Part shown: piece by piece, positions 1-8,925 of the stretch
Position numbering within the stretch: the stretch's first letter is position 1
How the letters are laid out: every line of letters starts with the position of its first letter
From: Sphingobium yanoikuyae
Lineage (GTDB): Bacteria > Pseudomonadota > Alphaproteobacteria > Sphingomonadales > Sphingomonadaceae
Direction: 5' to 3'
DNA length: 64,000 nucleotides
Assembly: GCF_013001025.1 (NCBI RefSeq)
Contig: NZ_CP053021.1
Location: 2,249,501-2,313,500, forward strand
Position numbers and translations under genes: made by a program
Notes under the pieces: generated by a model
What the model saw: only the letters and a program-made list of their open reading frames with translations
Database searches by the model: none
Told to the model about the DNA's origin: nothing

Positions 1-1352
1 GCTGCCACACCGCGTCGGTGTGGGACAAGAAGGCCCAGGCCAACATTCCCAAGCTCATGAGCTTCATGAACAATTTCGGCCTGATCACCGCGCGCGACCC
101 CAAGGGCGTCTATCACGCGATGACCGACGTCATCCACAAGGTGCTGAACGACATCACGGTGGACGACTGGGCGATCATCATCGGCGGCGACAGCCACACC
201 CGCATGTCGAAGGGCGTCGCCTTCGGCGCGGACTCGGGCACGGTTGCGCTGGCGCTGGCCACCGGTGAAGCCACCATGCCGATCCCGCAGTCGGTCAAGG
301 TCACCTTCAAGGGCCAGATGGCGCCCTATATGGACTTCCGCGACGTCGTCCACGCCACCCAGGCGCAGATGCTCCACCAGTTCGCTGGCGAGAATGTGTT
401 CCAGGGCCGCATCATCGAAGTCCATATCGGCACGCTGCTGGCCGACCAGGCCTTCACCTTCACCGACTGGACCGCCGAGATGAAGGCGAAGGCGTCGATC
501 TGCATCTCGCAGGACGAAACGCTGATCGAGTCGCTGGAAATCGCCAAGTCGCGCATCCAGATCATGATCGACAAGGGCATGGAAAATGCCGCCGGCACGC
601 TCAAGGGCCTGATCGCCCTCGCCGACAAGCGCATCGCCGAGATCCGCTCGGGCGAGAAGCCCGCTTTGTCGCCCGACGCCAACGCCAAATATTATGCCGA
701 AGTCGTCGTCGACCTCGACCAGATCGACGAACCGATGATCGCCGACCCGGACGTCAACAATGCCGACGTGTCGAAGCGCTACACCCATGACACCATCCGC
801 CCGGTTTCCTATTATGGCGGCACCAAGAAGGTGGATCTGGGCTTCATCGGATCGTGCATGGTCCACAAGGGCGACATGAAGATCCTGGCCCAGATGTTGA
901 AGAATATCGAAGCCGCCGAGGGCAAGGTCGAGTTCAAGGCGCCGCTGGTCGTCGCCCCGCCGACCTACAATATCGTCGACGAGTTGAAGGCCGAAGGCGA
1001 CTGGGACGTGCTCAAGAAGTACGCCGGCTTCGAGTTCGACGACAGCCACCCCAAGAACGCTGCCCGCACCGAATATGAGAACACGCTCTATCTGGAGCGT
1101 CCGGGCTGCAACCTGTGCATGGGCAACCAGGAAAAGGCCGCGAAGGGCGACACCGTCCTCGCCACCTCGACCCGCCTGTTCCAGGGCCGCGTGGTGGAAG
1201 ACACGGCCGAGAAGAAGGGCGAGTCCCTCCTCGCCTCGACCCCGCTGGTCGTGCTCTCGACCATCCTGGGCCGCACGCCCAACATGGACGAATATAAGAA
1301 GGCCGTGGTCGGCATCGACCTCACCAAGTTCGCACCGCCCAAGGCGGCCTGA
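1..1352 (+). CDS. acnB: aconitate hydratase B, C-terminal part (5' end outside window)
   Basis: This is the last 449 residues of an AcnB-type aconitase, the TCA-cycle enzyme that isomerises citrate to isocitrate (often also acting as 2-methylisocitrate dehydratase). The frame is open to the first base, so the start is missing and an internal GTG at 18 is not the real start. The [4Fe-4S] cluster ligands are visible: GSCMVH (codons near 850) and the CNLCMGNQ pair (near 1110). GGDSHTRMSKG is another conserved AcnB segment. The product ends in KFAPPKAA and is followed by a strong terminator, so it is the last gene of its unit. Identification is secure; only the N-terminal HEAT-like and swivel domains cannot be seen. 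Confidence 0.95.
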   Translation, partial: CHTASVWDKKAQANIPKLMSFMNNFGLITARDPKGVYHAMTDVIHKVLNDITVDDWAIIIGGDSHTRMSKGVAFGADSGTVALALATGEATMPIPQSVKVTFKGQMAPYMDFRDVVHATQAQMLHQFAGENVFQGRIIEVHIGTLLADQAFTFTDWTAEMKAKASICISQDETLIESLEIAKSRIQIMIDKGMENAAGTLKGLIALADKRIAEIRSGEKPALSPDANAKYYAEVVVDLDQIDEPMIADPDVNNADVSKRYTHDTIRPVSYYGGTKKVDLGFIGSCMVHKGDMKILAQMLKNIEAAEGKVEFKAPLVVAPPTYNIVDELKAEGDWDVLKKYAGFEFDDSHPKNAARTEYENTLYLERPGCNLCMGNQEKAAKGDTVLATSTRLFQGRVVEDTAEKKGESLLASTPLVVLSTILGRTPNMDEYKKAVVGIDLTKFAPPKAA

Positions 1353-1410
1353 TCAAGACCGCCGCCCGATCGCAGGATCGGGCGGCGGCATCAGGACAGC
1401 GATTATCAGG

Positions 1411-1446
1411 AGCGGCGCGGGACAGTATCCCGCGCCGCTTTTTTTC
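1411..1446 (+). terminator. Rho-independent terminator of acnB
   Basis: A perfect 12-bp stem (AGCGGCGCGGGA with TCCCGCGCCGCT) with a loop of about five bases is followed by a run of seven T. It lies about 60 bases after the acnB stop and ends just before the convergent arylsulfatase stop. Confidence 0.9.
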
Positions 1447-1451
1447 ATGGT

Positions 1452-2996
1452 TCAGCTCGCGCCGCCCGCCGCATCGCCCATCGCGTTGATCGCGTCGTCA
1501 ATGGTGAAGGTGTTGGGCTTCTGGATCGGCGGGAATTCCTTGAAGGTGTCGGCAAATTGGGCCGCCCCCGCCTGCGCGCCATAGAGCAGGAAGGTGTTCT
1601 TCAACACCCAGTCATAATAGGTGTTGGATGTGATGTCGGCGAACTCATAGGGATCGATCCGCAGGTTGAAGAGCTTGGGAATGCGCAGCCGGGTGAACGG
1701 CTCGCCCCAGACCTTCATCGTGCCGGCGCAGCGCTGCTCCAGGAACACGCATTTCCAATTGTCGTAGCGCATGGCCAGGATGTCGCCATCGTCGCTGATG
1801 TAGAAGAAGGCGTTGCGCGGGCTCTTCTCCTCCTTGCCGGTGATGTGTCCGACCAGGCTGACGCCGTCGATATGGTTCTTGTAGGTCCGGCCGATCGCCT
1901 TGTAGCCCTTCTTCACCTTCTCGACGATGTCGGGCTCGCCCGCCATTTCCAGGAAGGTCGGCAGCCAGTCATGATGCTGGACGATGCCGTTGGAAACTGA
2001 TCCGGCCGGCACCTTGCCCGGCCAGCGCACCATCATCGGAATGCGGAAGGCGCCTTCCCAATTGGTGTTCTTTTCGCTGCGGAACGGCGTCGTGCCGCAA
2101 TCGGGCCAGCTGTTGCGATGCGGGCCATTGTCGGTCGAATATTGGACGAACGTGTCCTCGGCGTTGCCCAGTTCGTCCAGCAGGTCGAGCAACTGGCCGA
2201 CATTCCTGTCATGGTCGATCATGGTGTCGTGATAGTCGGACTGCCAGCGGCCGGCCTGGCCCTTGCTGCCCGGCTTGGGGTGGGTGAACATGTGCATGTG
2301 CGTGGTGTTGACCCACACGAACCAGGGCTTGCCGTCGGCCTCCGCCTGCTTGATGAATTTCGACGCGCGTTCGACGAAATCATCGTCGCACGTCTCCATG
2401 CGCTTGGCCGTCAGCGGGCCGGTATCCTCGATCTTCTGCTTGCCGACCTTGCCCCAGCGCGGCATTTCGGTGGCGTCGTCGACATCGCTGGCGAAGGAAT
2501 GGATCACCCCGCGCGGGCCGAAGCGTTCCTTGAAATGCGGCATGTCCGGTTCGTTGAGCGGATAATTTTCCATCTCCGGCTCTTCTTCGGCATTCAGGTG
2601 ATAGAGATTGCCGTAAAATTCGTCGAAGCCATGGTTGGTCGGCAGCATATGGTTCAGGTCGCCCAGATGGTTCTTGCCGAACTGGCCGGTCGCATAGCCC
2701 TGTTCCTTCAGCAGCGCGGCGATGGTGATGATCTTGTCGCTCATGCCCACCGGCGCGCCGGGAATGCCGACCTTGGACAGGCCGGTGCGCAGCACGCTCT
2801 GTCCGGTGATGAAGGAAGAACGGCCGGCGGTGCAGCTCTGCTCGCCATAGCTGTCGGTGAACTTCATCCCCTCCTTGGCGATCCGGTCGATATTGGGCGT
2901 GCGATAGCCCATCACCCCGTCGGTGTAGCAACTGAGGTTCGATATCCCGATATCGTCGCCCCAGATGACGAGGATATTAGGTTTCTTCTCGGCCAT
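1452..2996 (-). CDS. arylsulfatase (formylglycine-dependent sulfatase)
   Basis: A 514-residue sulfatase that hydrolyses sulfate esters; the natural substrate cannot be told from sequence. The start ATG at 2996 (MAEKKPNILV) is preceded by an AAGGGA ribosome site; a longer open frame to 3170 has no signal and is rejected. The catalytic motif is CTAGR at residues 55-59: Cys55 would be oxidised to formylglycine, and the motif is the CxAxR variant of CxPxR. Metal ligands are seen as DD at residues 14-15 and as STDNG further on. No signal peptide is apparent, so it is probably cytoplasmic. No formylglycine-generating enzyme is encoded nearby, so maturation must come from elsewhere in the genome. 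It converges on acnB and stands alone on its strand. Confidence 0.9.
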   Translation of the reverse strand: MAEKKPNILVIWGDDIGISNLSCYTDGVMGYRTPNIDRIAKEGMKFTDSYGEQSCTAGRSSFITGQSVLRTGLSKVGIPGAPVGMSDKIITIAALLKEQGYATGQFGKNHLGDLNHMLPTNHGFDEFYGNLYHLNAEEEPEMENYPLNEPDMPHFKERFGPRGVIHSFASDVDDATEMPRWGKVGKQKIEDTGPLTAKRMETCDDDFVERASKFIKQAEADGKPWFVWVNTTHMHMFTHPKPGSKGQAGRWQSDYHDTMIDHDRNVGQLLDLLDELGNAEDTFVQYSTDNGPHRNSWPDCGTTPFRSEKNTNWEGAFRIPMMVRWPGKVPAGSVSNGIVQHHDWLPTFLEMAGEPDIVEKVKKGYKAIGRTYKNHIDGVSLVGHITGKEEKSPRNAFFYISDDGDILAMRYDNWKCVFLEQRCAGTMKVWGEPFTRLRIPKLFNLRIDPYEFADITSNTYYDWVLKNTFLLYGAQAGAAQFADTFKEFPPIQKPNTFTIDDAINAMGDAAGGAS

Positions 2997-3212
2997 GGTG
3001 CTTTCCCTTCGCATGAACAGGAATTGGGTCGCCTTTGTCTGCATCCTGCCTGACCAGCCGGCTATCGGGGAAAACCCTGTGAAGCGTCCGCGATGATGCA
3101 CGGACAACATGCTTGCCCGCGTCCAGCCCCCGCCCGGCCACGCGCACCGCCAGCCTCTTTCCTTTCGCAACCGTCATGGCATGACGGGAACAATGCACAG
3201 GGGGAGGATGAG

Positions 3213-3722
3213 GTGATTACAGCCTATGACAGGAGCATGGCGCCGTTCGACTGGGCCGCGATCCTCTATCTGATCTTCTGTGCCCTATTGTTCCTGGGCG
3301 CCCGCTGGTGGAAGCGATCCGGGCGACGAATGCCGCGCTATACGCCAGCCGCGATCCTGCTTGCCGGCCTGTGGTTCGGCGGCCTGCCGCTGTTCGACCA
3401 GCTACGGGTCAGCGCCATGGACATGGACCAGATGAGCGTGACAAAAGGCCGGATCAGCAAATTATGGGACATCCGCACGCGCAGCCGGAATACCGACCCC
3501 CTCTCCTTCCAGAAACATCAGACCAATGTCACCCAGGGCTTCGACATCGGCGAGGAGAGTTTTTCCTGGCACGAGGGCAGCCGCTGCCCGGTGGCGACCT
3601 TCTGCGGCTTTGCCGGCGGCCCGCCCTATCTGCGCGAGGGGCAGAAATTGGAGGTAACCTGGTTCGCCGACCCGCTGCGCTTCGGCAAGCGCCGGATCGT
3701 GAAGCTGCTGATCGAAAGCTGA
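3213..3722 (+). CDS. small membrane-anchored protein of unknown function
   Basis: I do not recognise this 169-residue protein. The GTG start at 3213 sits six bases after a strong GGGGGAGG; an in-frame ATG at 3237 is the alternative. Residues about 12-30 (WAAILYLIFCALLFLGA) and 43-60 (AAILLAGLWFGGLPLF) are hydrophobic and probably cross the membrane. The rest is soluble, with two Cys in SRCPVATFCGF that could pair if it faces the periplasm. The start of the larger open frame at 3093 lies in the divergent arylsulfatase promoter and is unlikely. The gene ends at a shared bidirectional terminator with the TonB receptor. Confidence 0.6.
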   Translation: MITAYDRSMAPFDWAAILYLIFCALLFLGARWWKRSGRRMPRYTPAAILLAGLWFGGLPLFDQLRVSAMDMDQMSVTKGRISKLWDIRTRSRNTDPLSFQKHQTNVTQGFDIGEESFSWHEGSRCPVATFCGFAGGPPYLREGQKLEVTWFADPLRFGKRRIVKLLIES

Positions 3723-3759
3723 TCGAAAAATGAGCCCGCGCCGCCGATCCCCCAACGCA

Positions 3760-3785
3760 AAAGGGCGCCCGATCGGGCGCCCTTT
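3760..3785. terminator. bidirectional terminator
   Basis: An 11-bp perfect stem (AAAGGGCGCCC / GGGCGCCCTTT) with a GATC loop. T-rich flanks occur on both strands, so it can end both the plus-strand membrane-protein gene (stop 3722) and the minus-strand TonB receptor (stop 3807). Confidence 0.85.
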
Positions 3786-3806
3786 CCGTTTCGGCTGTGC
3801 CTGACG

Positions 3807-6506
3807 TCAGAAGGTCGTCGAAAGCGAGAAGTTGAAGGTCGTGCCATAATTATAGGCATTGTAGATGACCTTGTTGGTGCCGTTCGACTGGCTTTCCTCA
3901 TAGTCGTTGCCCAGGATGTTGCGCACCTCGAACTTGGCGTCGAACTGGCGCCCTGCGACATAGACGCCCTGGCGCGCCACGAAGTCCAGGTTGATGCCGG
4001 GATGTTCATAGACGTCCGGCTGGTCCTGGTTGGCCAGGCCACGGCTGGTCACGCGCTTGCTGGCATAGGACAGGATCAGCGTCTGCTGCGACAGCTTGTC
4101 CTGGTCTTCCAGGCCGAACTGGAAGTTGACCAGATGGTCCGACTGGCCCGTCAGCGGCGAACCGTTGCGGAAATAGTCGGTCGCCAGCGTCGACGACGCG
4201 CCGAACACGGCGGTCGTATCGCCTTCCTTCACCTTCAGCTTCGACTTGGTGTAGGTATAGTTGGCGATCGTCACCAGACGGCGGGTCGAGAAGAACGCGC
4301 TGTCAGACATGGACGACAGGTCGAAATATTTCTGCAGTTCGACTTCGCCGCCATAGAGGTCGGCCTTGGGCGCATTGGCGAAGCTGGTGATGAACGCGTC
4401 GCTGTTAAGCGAGATGAAGGTTTCGATCGGATTGTCGATCGTCTTGTAGAATCCCGACAGCGTAAAGCGCTGATCCCGCGCGAAATACCATTCATAGCGC
4501 GCTTCCGCGTTGAACAGCTTGCTGTCCTGTAGATAGGGGTTGCCCTGATAGCGACGGTTAGTGTCCGGGTCGAAATAGAACTGATAGATCAACTCGCGGA
4601 ACTGCGGCCGGGCAATGGTCTTCGACGCGTTCAGGCGCACCTGCATGTCGTCGCGCATCTGCCAGGTCAGCGTGCCGCTGGGCAGCCAGTAATTGTTGTC
4701 GAGCTGGGTCGAGGCCGTGCCGGCGCCTGGCGTGCTGAACACCTGCAGTGGCGACACGTTGAGCTTGGCCGTTTCATAACGCACGCCCGCGTCGAGCGAC
4801 AGGTCGTCCAGTATCTGCCAGTTCAGCTTGCCATAGCCGGCATGGTTCTTGAGCGTCGCGCGGAAGGCGGGATTGCCTTCGTTGGTCTCGATCAGGGCAA
4901 TGTCATAAGCGTTGACGATGCCCGGCGCCAGCAGCAGGTCGGGACGCAGCACGCCCACGCCCTCGGGCATGTCGCTCGACGCGCGGAACTGGAAGTCGCG
5001 GCGCGAACTGGTGCGGTTGGTGTCGACATAGGCATAGCCGGCGGTCAGCGCCATGTCGGCCGACGGCTTCCAGGTCAGGTCCGCGCCGCCCGACCACAGA
5101 TCCTCGTTGAGGTCAGAGAAGCTGACCGTCGCGGTCTGGCCGGTATTGCCGTTCAGACGGTTGACGAACAGATTGCCATAGGGGTCGGCCGCCGCATTGG
5201 TGCGGATATATTCGAACGACAGTTCATAGGGAGCTTCGCGCTGCGAATTGGCGAAGCCGCCGCGCACGTCCAGGCTGAACGCCGGGCTCAGCTTGAACTC
5301 GCCCACCACCTGCGTGTCGATCAGTTGGCGCTCATACCAGGCGGTATCCTGCTCCATGATGTCCGACGTCGGCTGGGTCTGGGTGTTGCCCAGGCCCATG
5401 CGGGTGTGCTTGAGCGTGTCGCGGATATAGAGGTTGGTCCAGCGGATCTTGTTATCGCCAAACTCCAGGCCCAGGCCCAGCAGGCCGTTCACGACGATGC
5501 GATTGTCGGTGGTGACGCGCTGGAAATCCGAATTGAGCGCCGACAGGTCGGGCGTGATCGAGTTTTGCTGGCGCTGGTCGCGCGTGGTCCACTTGTTGCT
5601 GTAGCCCGCAGTGGCGATCAGGCCCAGGGTCGAACCGCCCAGGTCGAACGAGGTGCCGCCCGAGATGGTCGCCGAATAATTGGGGTCGATATCCTTGATG
5701 CGCTGGACGGTGCCCTTGCTGAAGCGCACCATTTCCGCCGCGATCGCGGTGGTATCGACATTGCCCGAGCTGATCCGTTCGCCGCTGGCGAAGAAGGCGG
5801 CGAGCGCCGGCGGAATGTCGCGGCTGCCATTGTCGAAGCCGGTCCAGTCGCTCTTGCTGCCATAATAGCTATAGCCCATCTGATAGGTGGTTTCGGTGTT
5901 GGCACCGATACCGCCGCTGATCGTCAGGAAGCTTTCCGCCGGCACCGCATTGGTCGTCAGGTTGATGACGCCGCCGCCGAATTCGCCGGGATAATTGGCT
6001 GAATAGCTCTTCTGCACCATCGAGGACGAGACGATGTTGGTCGGGAACAGGTCCAGCGGCACGACGCGCTTGAGCGGCTCGGGGCTGGGCAGCGGCGAAC
6101 CGTTCAGCAGCGCGAGCGAATAGCGATCGCCCAGGCCTCGGACGTAGACATAGCCGTTGCCGACCACCGACAGGCCGGTGACGCGGCCCAGCGCGCCGGC
6201 AATGTTGCCATCACCCGTCCGGGCGATATCAGCCGAAGACAGGACGGAAACCACCGCCGGAATATTCTTCTGGACGTTGGCACTGCGGCGGCCGGTGACG
6301 ATGATGTCGGAACCGGGGACCGAAATGTCGGGCGCCGCCTCCGGATCCTCGGCGGTCGAACGACCGGCAGCGGCAGCAGGATCGGCCGCCTGCGGGTCGG
6401 ACGTGGTGGCATCGGCGGGCGCGGGCACTTCCTGGGCCAGCGCGGCCGGCGCGACCAGCGCGGTGGAAAGCAGCAGCAGGCCCGCGAACTTGAGCGGCGT
6501 CGCCAT
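3807..6506 (-). CDS. TonB-dependent outer-membrane receptor
   Basis: An 899-residue receptor for active uptake across the outer membrane, powered by TonB-ExbBD. The ATG at 6506 has AGGGGA about eight bases upstream and gives a clear signal peptide (MATPLKFAGLLLLS...ALAQ); a start eight codons earlier is also open. After a Pro/Ala-rich linker comes a TonB-box-like segment (DIIVTGRRSANVQ) and the plug with DLFPTNIVSS and FGGGVINLTT. A long beta-barrel follows, ending in a C-terminal Phe (FSLSTTF) as expected of an outer-membrane barrel. It lies downstream of the lipoprotein gene on the same strand, separated by a long hairpin. The substrate is unknown; the PHO-like boxes upstream suggest a phosphorus compound, which is inference. 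Confidence 0.9.
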   Translation of the reverse strand: MATPLKFAGLLLLSTALVAPAALAQEVPAPADATTSDPQAADPAAAAGRSTAEDPEAAPDISVPGSDIIVTGRRSANVQKNIPAVVSVLSSADIARTGDGNIAGALGRVTGLSVVGNGYVYVRGLGDRYSLALLNGSPLPSPEPLKRVVPLDLFPTNIVSSSMVQKSYSANYPGEFGGGVINLTTNAVPAESFLTISGGIGANTETTYQMGYSYYGSKSDWTGFDNGSRDIPPALAAFFASGERISSGNVDTTAIAAEMVRFSKGTVQRIKDIDPNYSATISGGTSFDLGGSTLGLIATAGYSNKWTTRDQRQQNSITPDLSALNSDFQRVTTDNRIVVNGLLGLGLEFGDNKIRWTNLYIRDTLKHTRMGLGNTQTQPTSDIMEQDTAWYERQLIDTQVVGEFKLSPAFSLDVRGGFANSQREAPYELSFEYIRTNAAADPYGNLFVNRLNGNTGQTATVSFSDLNEDLWSGGADLTWKPSADMALTAGYAYVDTNRTSSRRDFQFRASSDMPEGVGVLRPDLLLAPGIVNAYDIALIETNEGNPAFRATLKNHAGYGKLNWQILDDLSLDAGVRYETAKLNVSPLQVFSTPGAGTASTQLDNNYWLPSGTLTWQMRDDMQVRLNASKTIARPQFRELIYQFYFDPDTNRRYQGNPYLQDSKLFNAEARYEWYFARDQRFTLSGFYKTIDNPIETFISLNSDAFITSFANAPKADLYGGEVELQKYFDLSSMSDSAFFSTRRLVTIANYTYTKSKLKVKEGDTTAVFGASSTLATDYFRNGSPLTGQSDHLVNFQFGLEDQDKLSQQTLILSYASKRVTSRGLANQDQPDVYEHPGINLDFVARQGVYVAGRQFDAKFEVRNILGNDYEESQSNGTNKVIYNAYNYGTTFNFSLSTTF

Positions 6507-6539
6507 CGAATATCCCCTAGATAAGGTCATTGCACGTTT

Positions 6540-6579
6540 CGGGGCGGGATGCGGCCGATCATGGCCGCGTCCCGCCCCG
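6540..6579 (-). promoter_or_regulatory. long intercistronic hairpin between lipoprotein and TonB receptor genes
   Basis: A 17-bp stem (one G-T wobble, otherwise perfect) with a six-base loop fills the gap between the lipoprotein stop (6598) and the receptor start (6506). No T-run follows on the minus strand, so a simple terminator is unlikely. It could stabilise the upstream message end or reduce read-through, giving different amounts of the two proteins. Confidence 0.6.
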
Positions 6580-6597
6580 CATCAGGTCCGTCCCGTC

Positions 6598-8253
6598 TTA
6601 GAGCGGGATCGAGGTGCAGGCGCGGCGCGCGGTGCTGGTGCTGTCAAACGGCGCGTAGGCCGAGTTGCAGGTCCAGCCGGCGAACCAGGTGTCGTTGGCG
6701 TCCTTGACCGCGCCGACATAGGTCGTCGTGTCGAAGAAGCTGTCCAGCGTCTTGGCGTCGATCGCGGTGGCGGCGGTTTCGGCCGCACCGTTGATGAACA
6801 CCGCGCTCAGCGAGGCCGTGTAGGCATCATTGTTGTTGTTGCCGCTGAAGATCGCGGCGACATCGGCGGCGGTGTAGGCGGTCGAACCGCTACCCGAACC
6901 GATATATTTGGTCGCGTTGCACTGCATCAGCACCGAACGGGCGGTCAGCGTGGCGCGGGTCGCGGCAGTGCCGGTACCATGCAGGCGGACGCACTCGTTG
7001 TTGGGCGACACGACGATGCCGTTCACCAGCGACAGGTCGCTGTTGCCGCGGTTCAGGATCGATGCCTGGTCATTGGCTTCGTTGTTGCTGCTGACCTGCG
7101 ACTGGATCGCGGTGAAGTTGGCGACGATGGTGTTCTGGCGCGGGGTATCGCTTTCCAGACCATTGCTGTCGACTTCCATCAGCGCGTCGCCCTGGCCCGG
7201 ACGCTGCACGATCAGCACATATTGGAAGCGGCCCTGGATGCCGGTGTCGGCGTCGAGGCTGTCGTCATCCGCGCCGGTGGCGATATAATGCTTCATGTGG
7301 ACCGTGCCGCCGAAGAATTCCGCGCCGTCGTCCGAGCTGTTGAAGCTCTGGATATAGTCCAGCGTGGTGGCGCTGCCGGTGCCTTCGGTCGTCAGCGCCT
7401 GCAGCTCCGAGTTGGAACCCAGAACATAGCCCGAATAGCGGATCTGCACATATTTCATCGTGCCCGCATTATAGGTGTCGTCACGACCACCATAGACGGC
7501 CGGATCGGCCGAACCTTCGGTCTGGCGCTCGCAAGTGTCTGCGCCAACGGAACCGCCGCTGTTGCAGTCGGTGACGCGCGCACGGCCCATCAGCACGACG
7601 CCGCCCCACTGGCCCATCGAGTTTTCAGTCGAGTTGCCGTTGATATTGTCGCGGCTGGTGAAGATGATCGGCGCGCTGGCGGTGCCGACGGCGTTGATCT
7701 TGTTGCCGCGGTTGACGGCCAGCCAGCTCGTGCCGGTGCCGCCATAGACGATGACGCCCGGCTCGATGGTCAGGGTGACGTTGGTGTCGGCGGTCAGTTG
7801 GCCACCGACCAGCGTGAAGCCGTTGGCGGTGGTGCAGCCCACGGTCGAGCTGGTGACGGGCGCCGAGGCGGTGGGCGCAGCGAAGCCGCTGTCGCAGCCG
7901 ACGTCGACGCGGCCCTTCATCTGATAGACCAGGCCGGCAATCTTGGGCAGGGTGATGCTCTTGGCGATGATCGAAGGCAGCGTGCAGACGCGCCAGGCAT
8001 CACCGTTCGCGCTGGAAATGGTGCCCTCGTCGGTCAGACCCTTGGGATCGGCGATCGTCGGGCAGCCCGCAGCCGGGGTGACGGCAGCCGGGGTCGGCGT
8101 GGGGGTCGGGGTCGGCGTGGGGGTCGGGGTCGGGTTGATGATGACGTCGCCACCGGTGCCGGGCGAAGCGATGTCGTCCGCGCCGCAGGCAGCCAGCGCC
8201 GCGCAGGCGCAGCCCGCCATCAGGATATTATGGATACGGTTGATCTTGGCCAT
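6598..8253 (-). CDS. surface lipoprotein with TP-repeat linker, partner of TonB receptor
   Basis: A 551-residue predicted lipoprotein. The N-terminus has a lipoprotein signal ending in LAAC (Cys about 22), then a linker of eight TP pairs, then a long repetitive domain with segments such as APIIFTSRDNINGN and QWGGVVLMGRARV, and repeated GxxxxLxxIxxxxSxDD-type turns. This pattern suggests a right-handed beta-helix, though I infer the fold from repeats only. Paired Cys occur (for example DCNSGGSVGADTCE), fitting an extracytoplasmic location. It precedes the TonB receptor on the same strand and probably binds the same ligand or helps display it. A PHO-like box lies about 160 bases upstream. No enzyme motif was recognised. 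Confidence 0.7.
   Translation of the reverse strand: MAKINRIHNILMAGCACAALAACGADDIASPGTGGDVIINPTPTPTPTPTPTPTPAAVTPAAGCPTIADPKGLTDEGTISSANGDAWRVCTLPSIIAKSITLPKIAGLVYQMKGRVDVGCDSGFAAPTASAPVTSSTVGCTTANGFTLVGGQLTADTNVTLTIEPGVIVYGGTGTSWLAVNRGNKINAVGTASAPIIFTSRDNINGNSTENSMGQWGGVVLMGRARVTDCNSGGSVGADTCERQTEGSADPAVYGGRDDTYNAGTMKYVQIRYSGYVLGSNSELQALTTEGTGSATTLDYIQSFNSSDDGAEFFGGTVHMKHYIATGADDDSLDADTGIQGRFQYVLIVQRPGQGDALMEVDSNGLESDTPRQNTIVANFTAIQSQVSSNNEANDQASILNRGNSDLSLVNGIVVSPNNECVRLHGTGTAATRATLTARSVLMQCNATKYIGSGSGSTAYTAADVAAIFSGNNNNDAYTASLSAVFINGAAETAATAIDAKTLDSFFDTTTYVGAVKDANDTWFAGWTCNSAYAPFDSTSTARRACTSIPL
8090..8135. repeat. short tandem repeat encoding the (TP)n linker
   Basis: Near-perfect 6/12-bp units (GGGGTC / GGCGTG type on the plus strand) encode alternating Pro and Thr in the lipoprotein linker. 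Because each unit is two codons, slippage by whole units would change linker length without a frameshift. Confidence 0.75.
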
Positions 8254-8409
8254 GTCGTCTCCGCTCCGGCTTCTGCCGGGTTTGTTGCGATGCGGAGCGC
8301 AAGGGGGAAAAGCGAATCGGACAACGCCCCCTGTCGCCCTCGGAAGCGGCAGGTAGGCGCGGTAAATGACAGCCTCATTTTCCTTTTATGACATATCGGG
8401 GTCGGTAAA

Positions 8410-8427
8410 ATTACAGTTCAAAGACAG
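8410..8427 (-). promoter_or_regulatory. PHO-box-like site upstream of the lipoprotein gene
   Basis: On the minus strand it reads CTGTCTT-TGAA-CTGTAAT, two 7-base direct repeats with a 4-base spacer. The PhoB consensus is CTGTCAT-N4-CTGTCAT, and 12 of 14 positions match. A possible -10 (GATATG or TATGTC) follows about 12 bases later. It lies just inside the terminator of the preceding TPR gene, where the lipoprotein promoter should be. Confidence 0.65.
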
Positions 8428-8449
8428 TGACCCAACCGCCACAGCAACA

Positions 8450-8481
8450 GAAAGGGGCGCCGTCCATCGGACGACACCCCT
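8450..8481 (-). terminator. terminator after the TPR gene
   Basis: On the minus strand a 12-bp stem (GGGGTGTCGTCC with GGACGGCGCCCC, two G-T pairs, loop GAT) is followed by TTTCTGTT. It separates the TPR gene from the lipoprotein gene, which therefore needs its own promoter. Confidence 0.75.
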
Positions 8482-8505
8482 GCGCGAGCCACTGAAACAG
8501 GGCGT

Positions 8506-8886
8506 TCAGCGCATCGCATAGCTCGTATTCAGGCGGGCCGAGGCGCGCTGCGCGATCGAGCGCGAGGATTCCTCGCTGCCATCGGCCAGCACCAGCGTCA
8601 TGTCGGGCACGCGTGCCACCGCGGCATAGGCTTCGCGCGCGTCACTGGTGCGACCCATGCCCGCATAGGCATTGCCCAGGTTGATCAGGCGCGCCGGATC
8701 GTTGATGGTGTCGGGCCAGACCGCCTGCAGCTTGCGGGCGGCCTTGTCGAAATCATGGGCCAGCAGCGCCGACGCGGCCAGACCCGCATCCGGCACGACG
8801 CTGACGATCACGTCATCCGCCGCCGATGCCATGGCCGGCACTGCCGAAGCCAGAAGAAAGCCCGCAACTGCCGCCGCCTTGAACAT
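8506..8886 (-). CDS. small exported TPR-like protein
   Basis: A 126-residue protein with a signal peptide (MFKAAAVAGFLLASAVPAMASA, cleavage near residue 22). It then has a short helical part with a TPR-like repeat (PARLINLGNAYAGMGRTSDAREAYAAV, residues about 65-91). TPR units bind other proteins, so a periplasmic scaffold role is likely. The start ATG at 8886 follows CGGAGAAAATCG. It is the first gene of the minus-strand set with the lipoprotein and the TonB receptor, but has its own terminator. A sequence resembling a PHO box lies 40-57 bases upstream. The exact function is unknown. Confidence 0.7.
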   Translation of the reverse strand: MFKAAAVAGFLLASAVPAMASAADDVIVSVVPDAGLAASALLAHDFDKAARKLQAVWPDTINDPARLINLGNAYAGMGRTSDAREAYAAVARVPDMTLVLADGSEESSRSIAQRASARLNTSYAMR

Positions 8887-8925
8887 CGATTTTCTCCGAA
8901 AAAACTTTCCAACATAGCCGGAATT

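Noticed and set aside
6157..8391. 744-codon plus-strand frame opposite the receptor and lipoprotein genes
   Set aside because: High-GC antisense shadow with no domain; the minus-strand genes have signal peptides, ribosome sites and family motifs.
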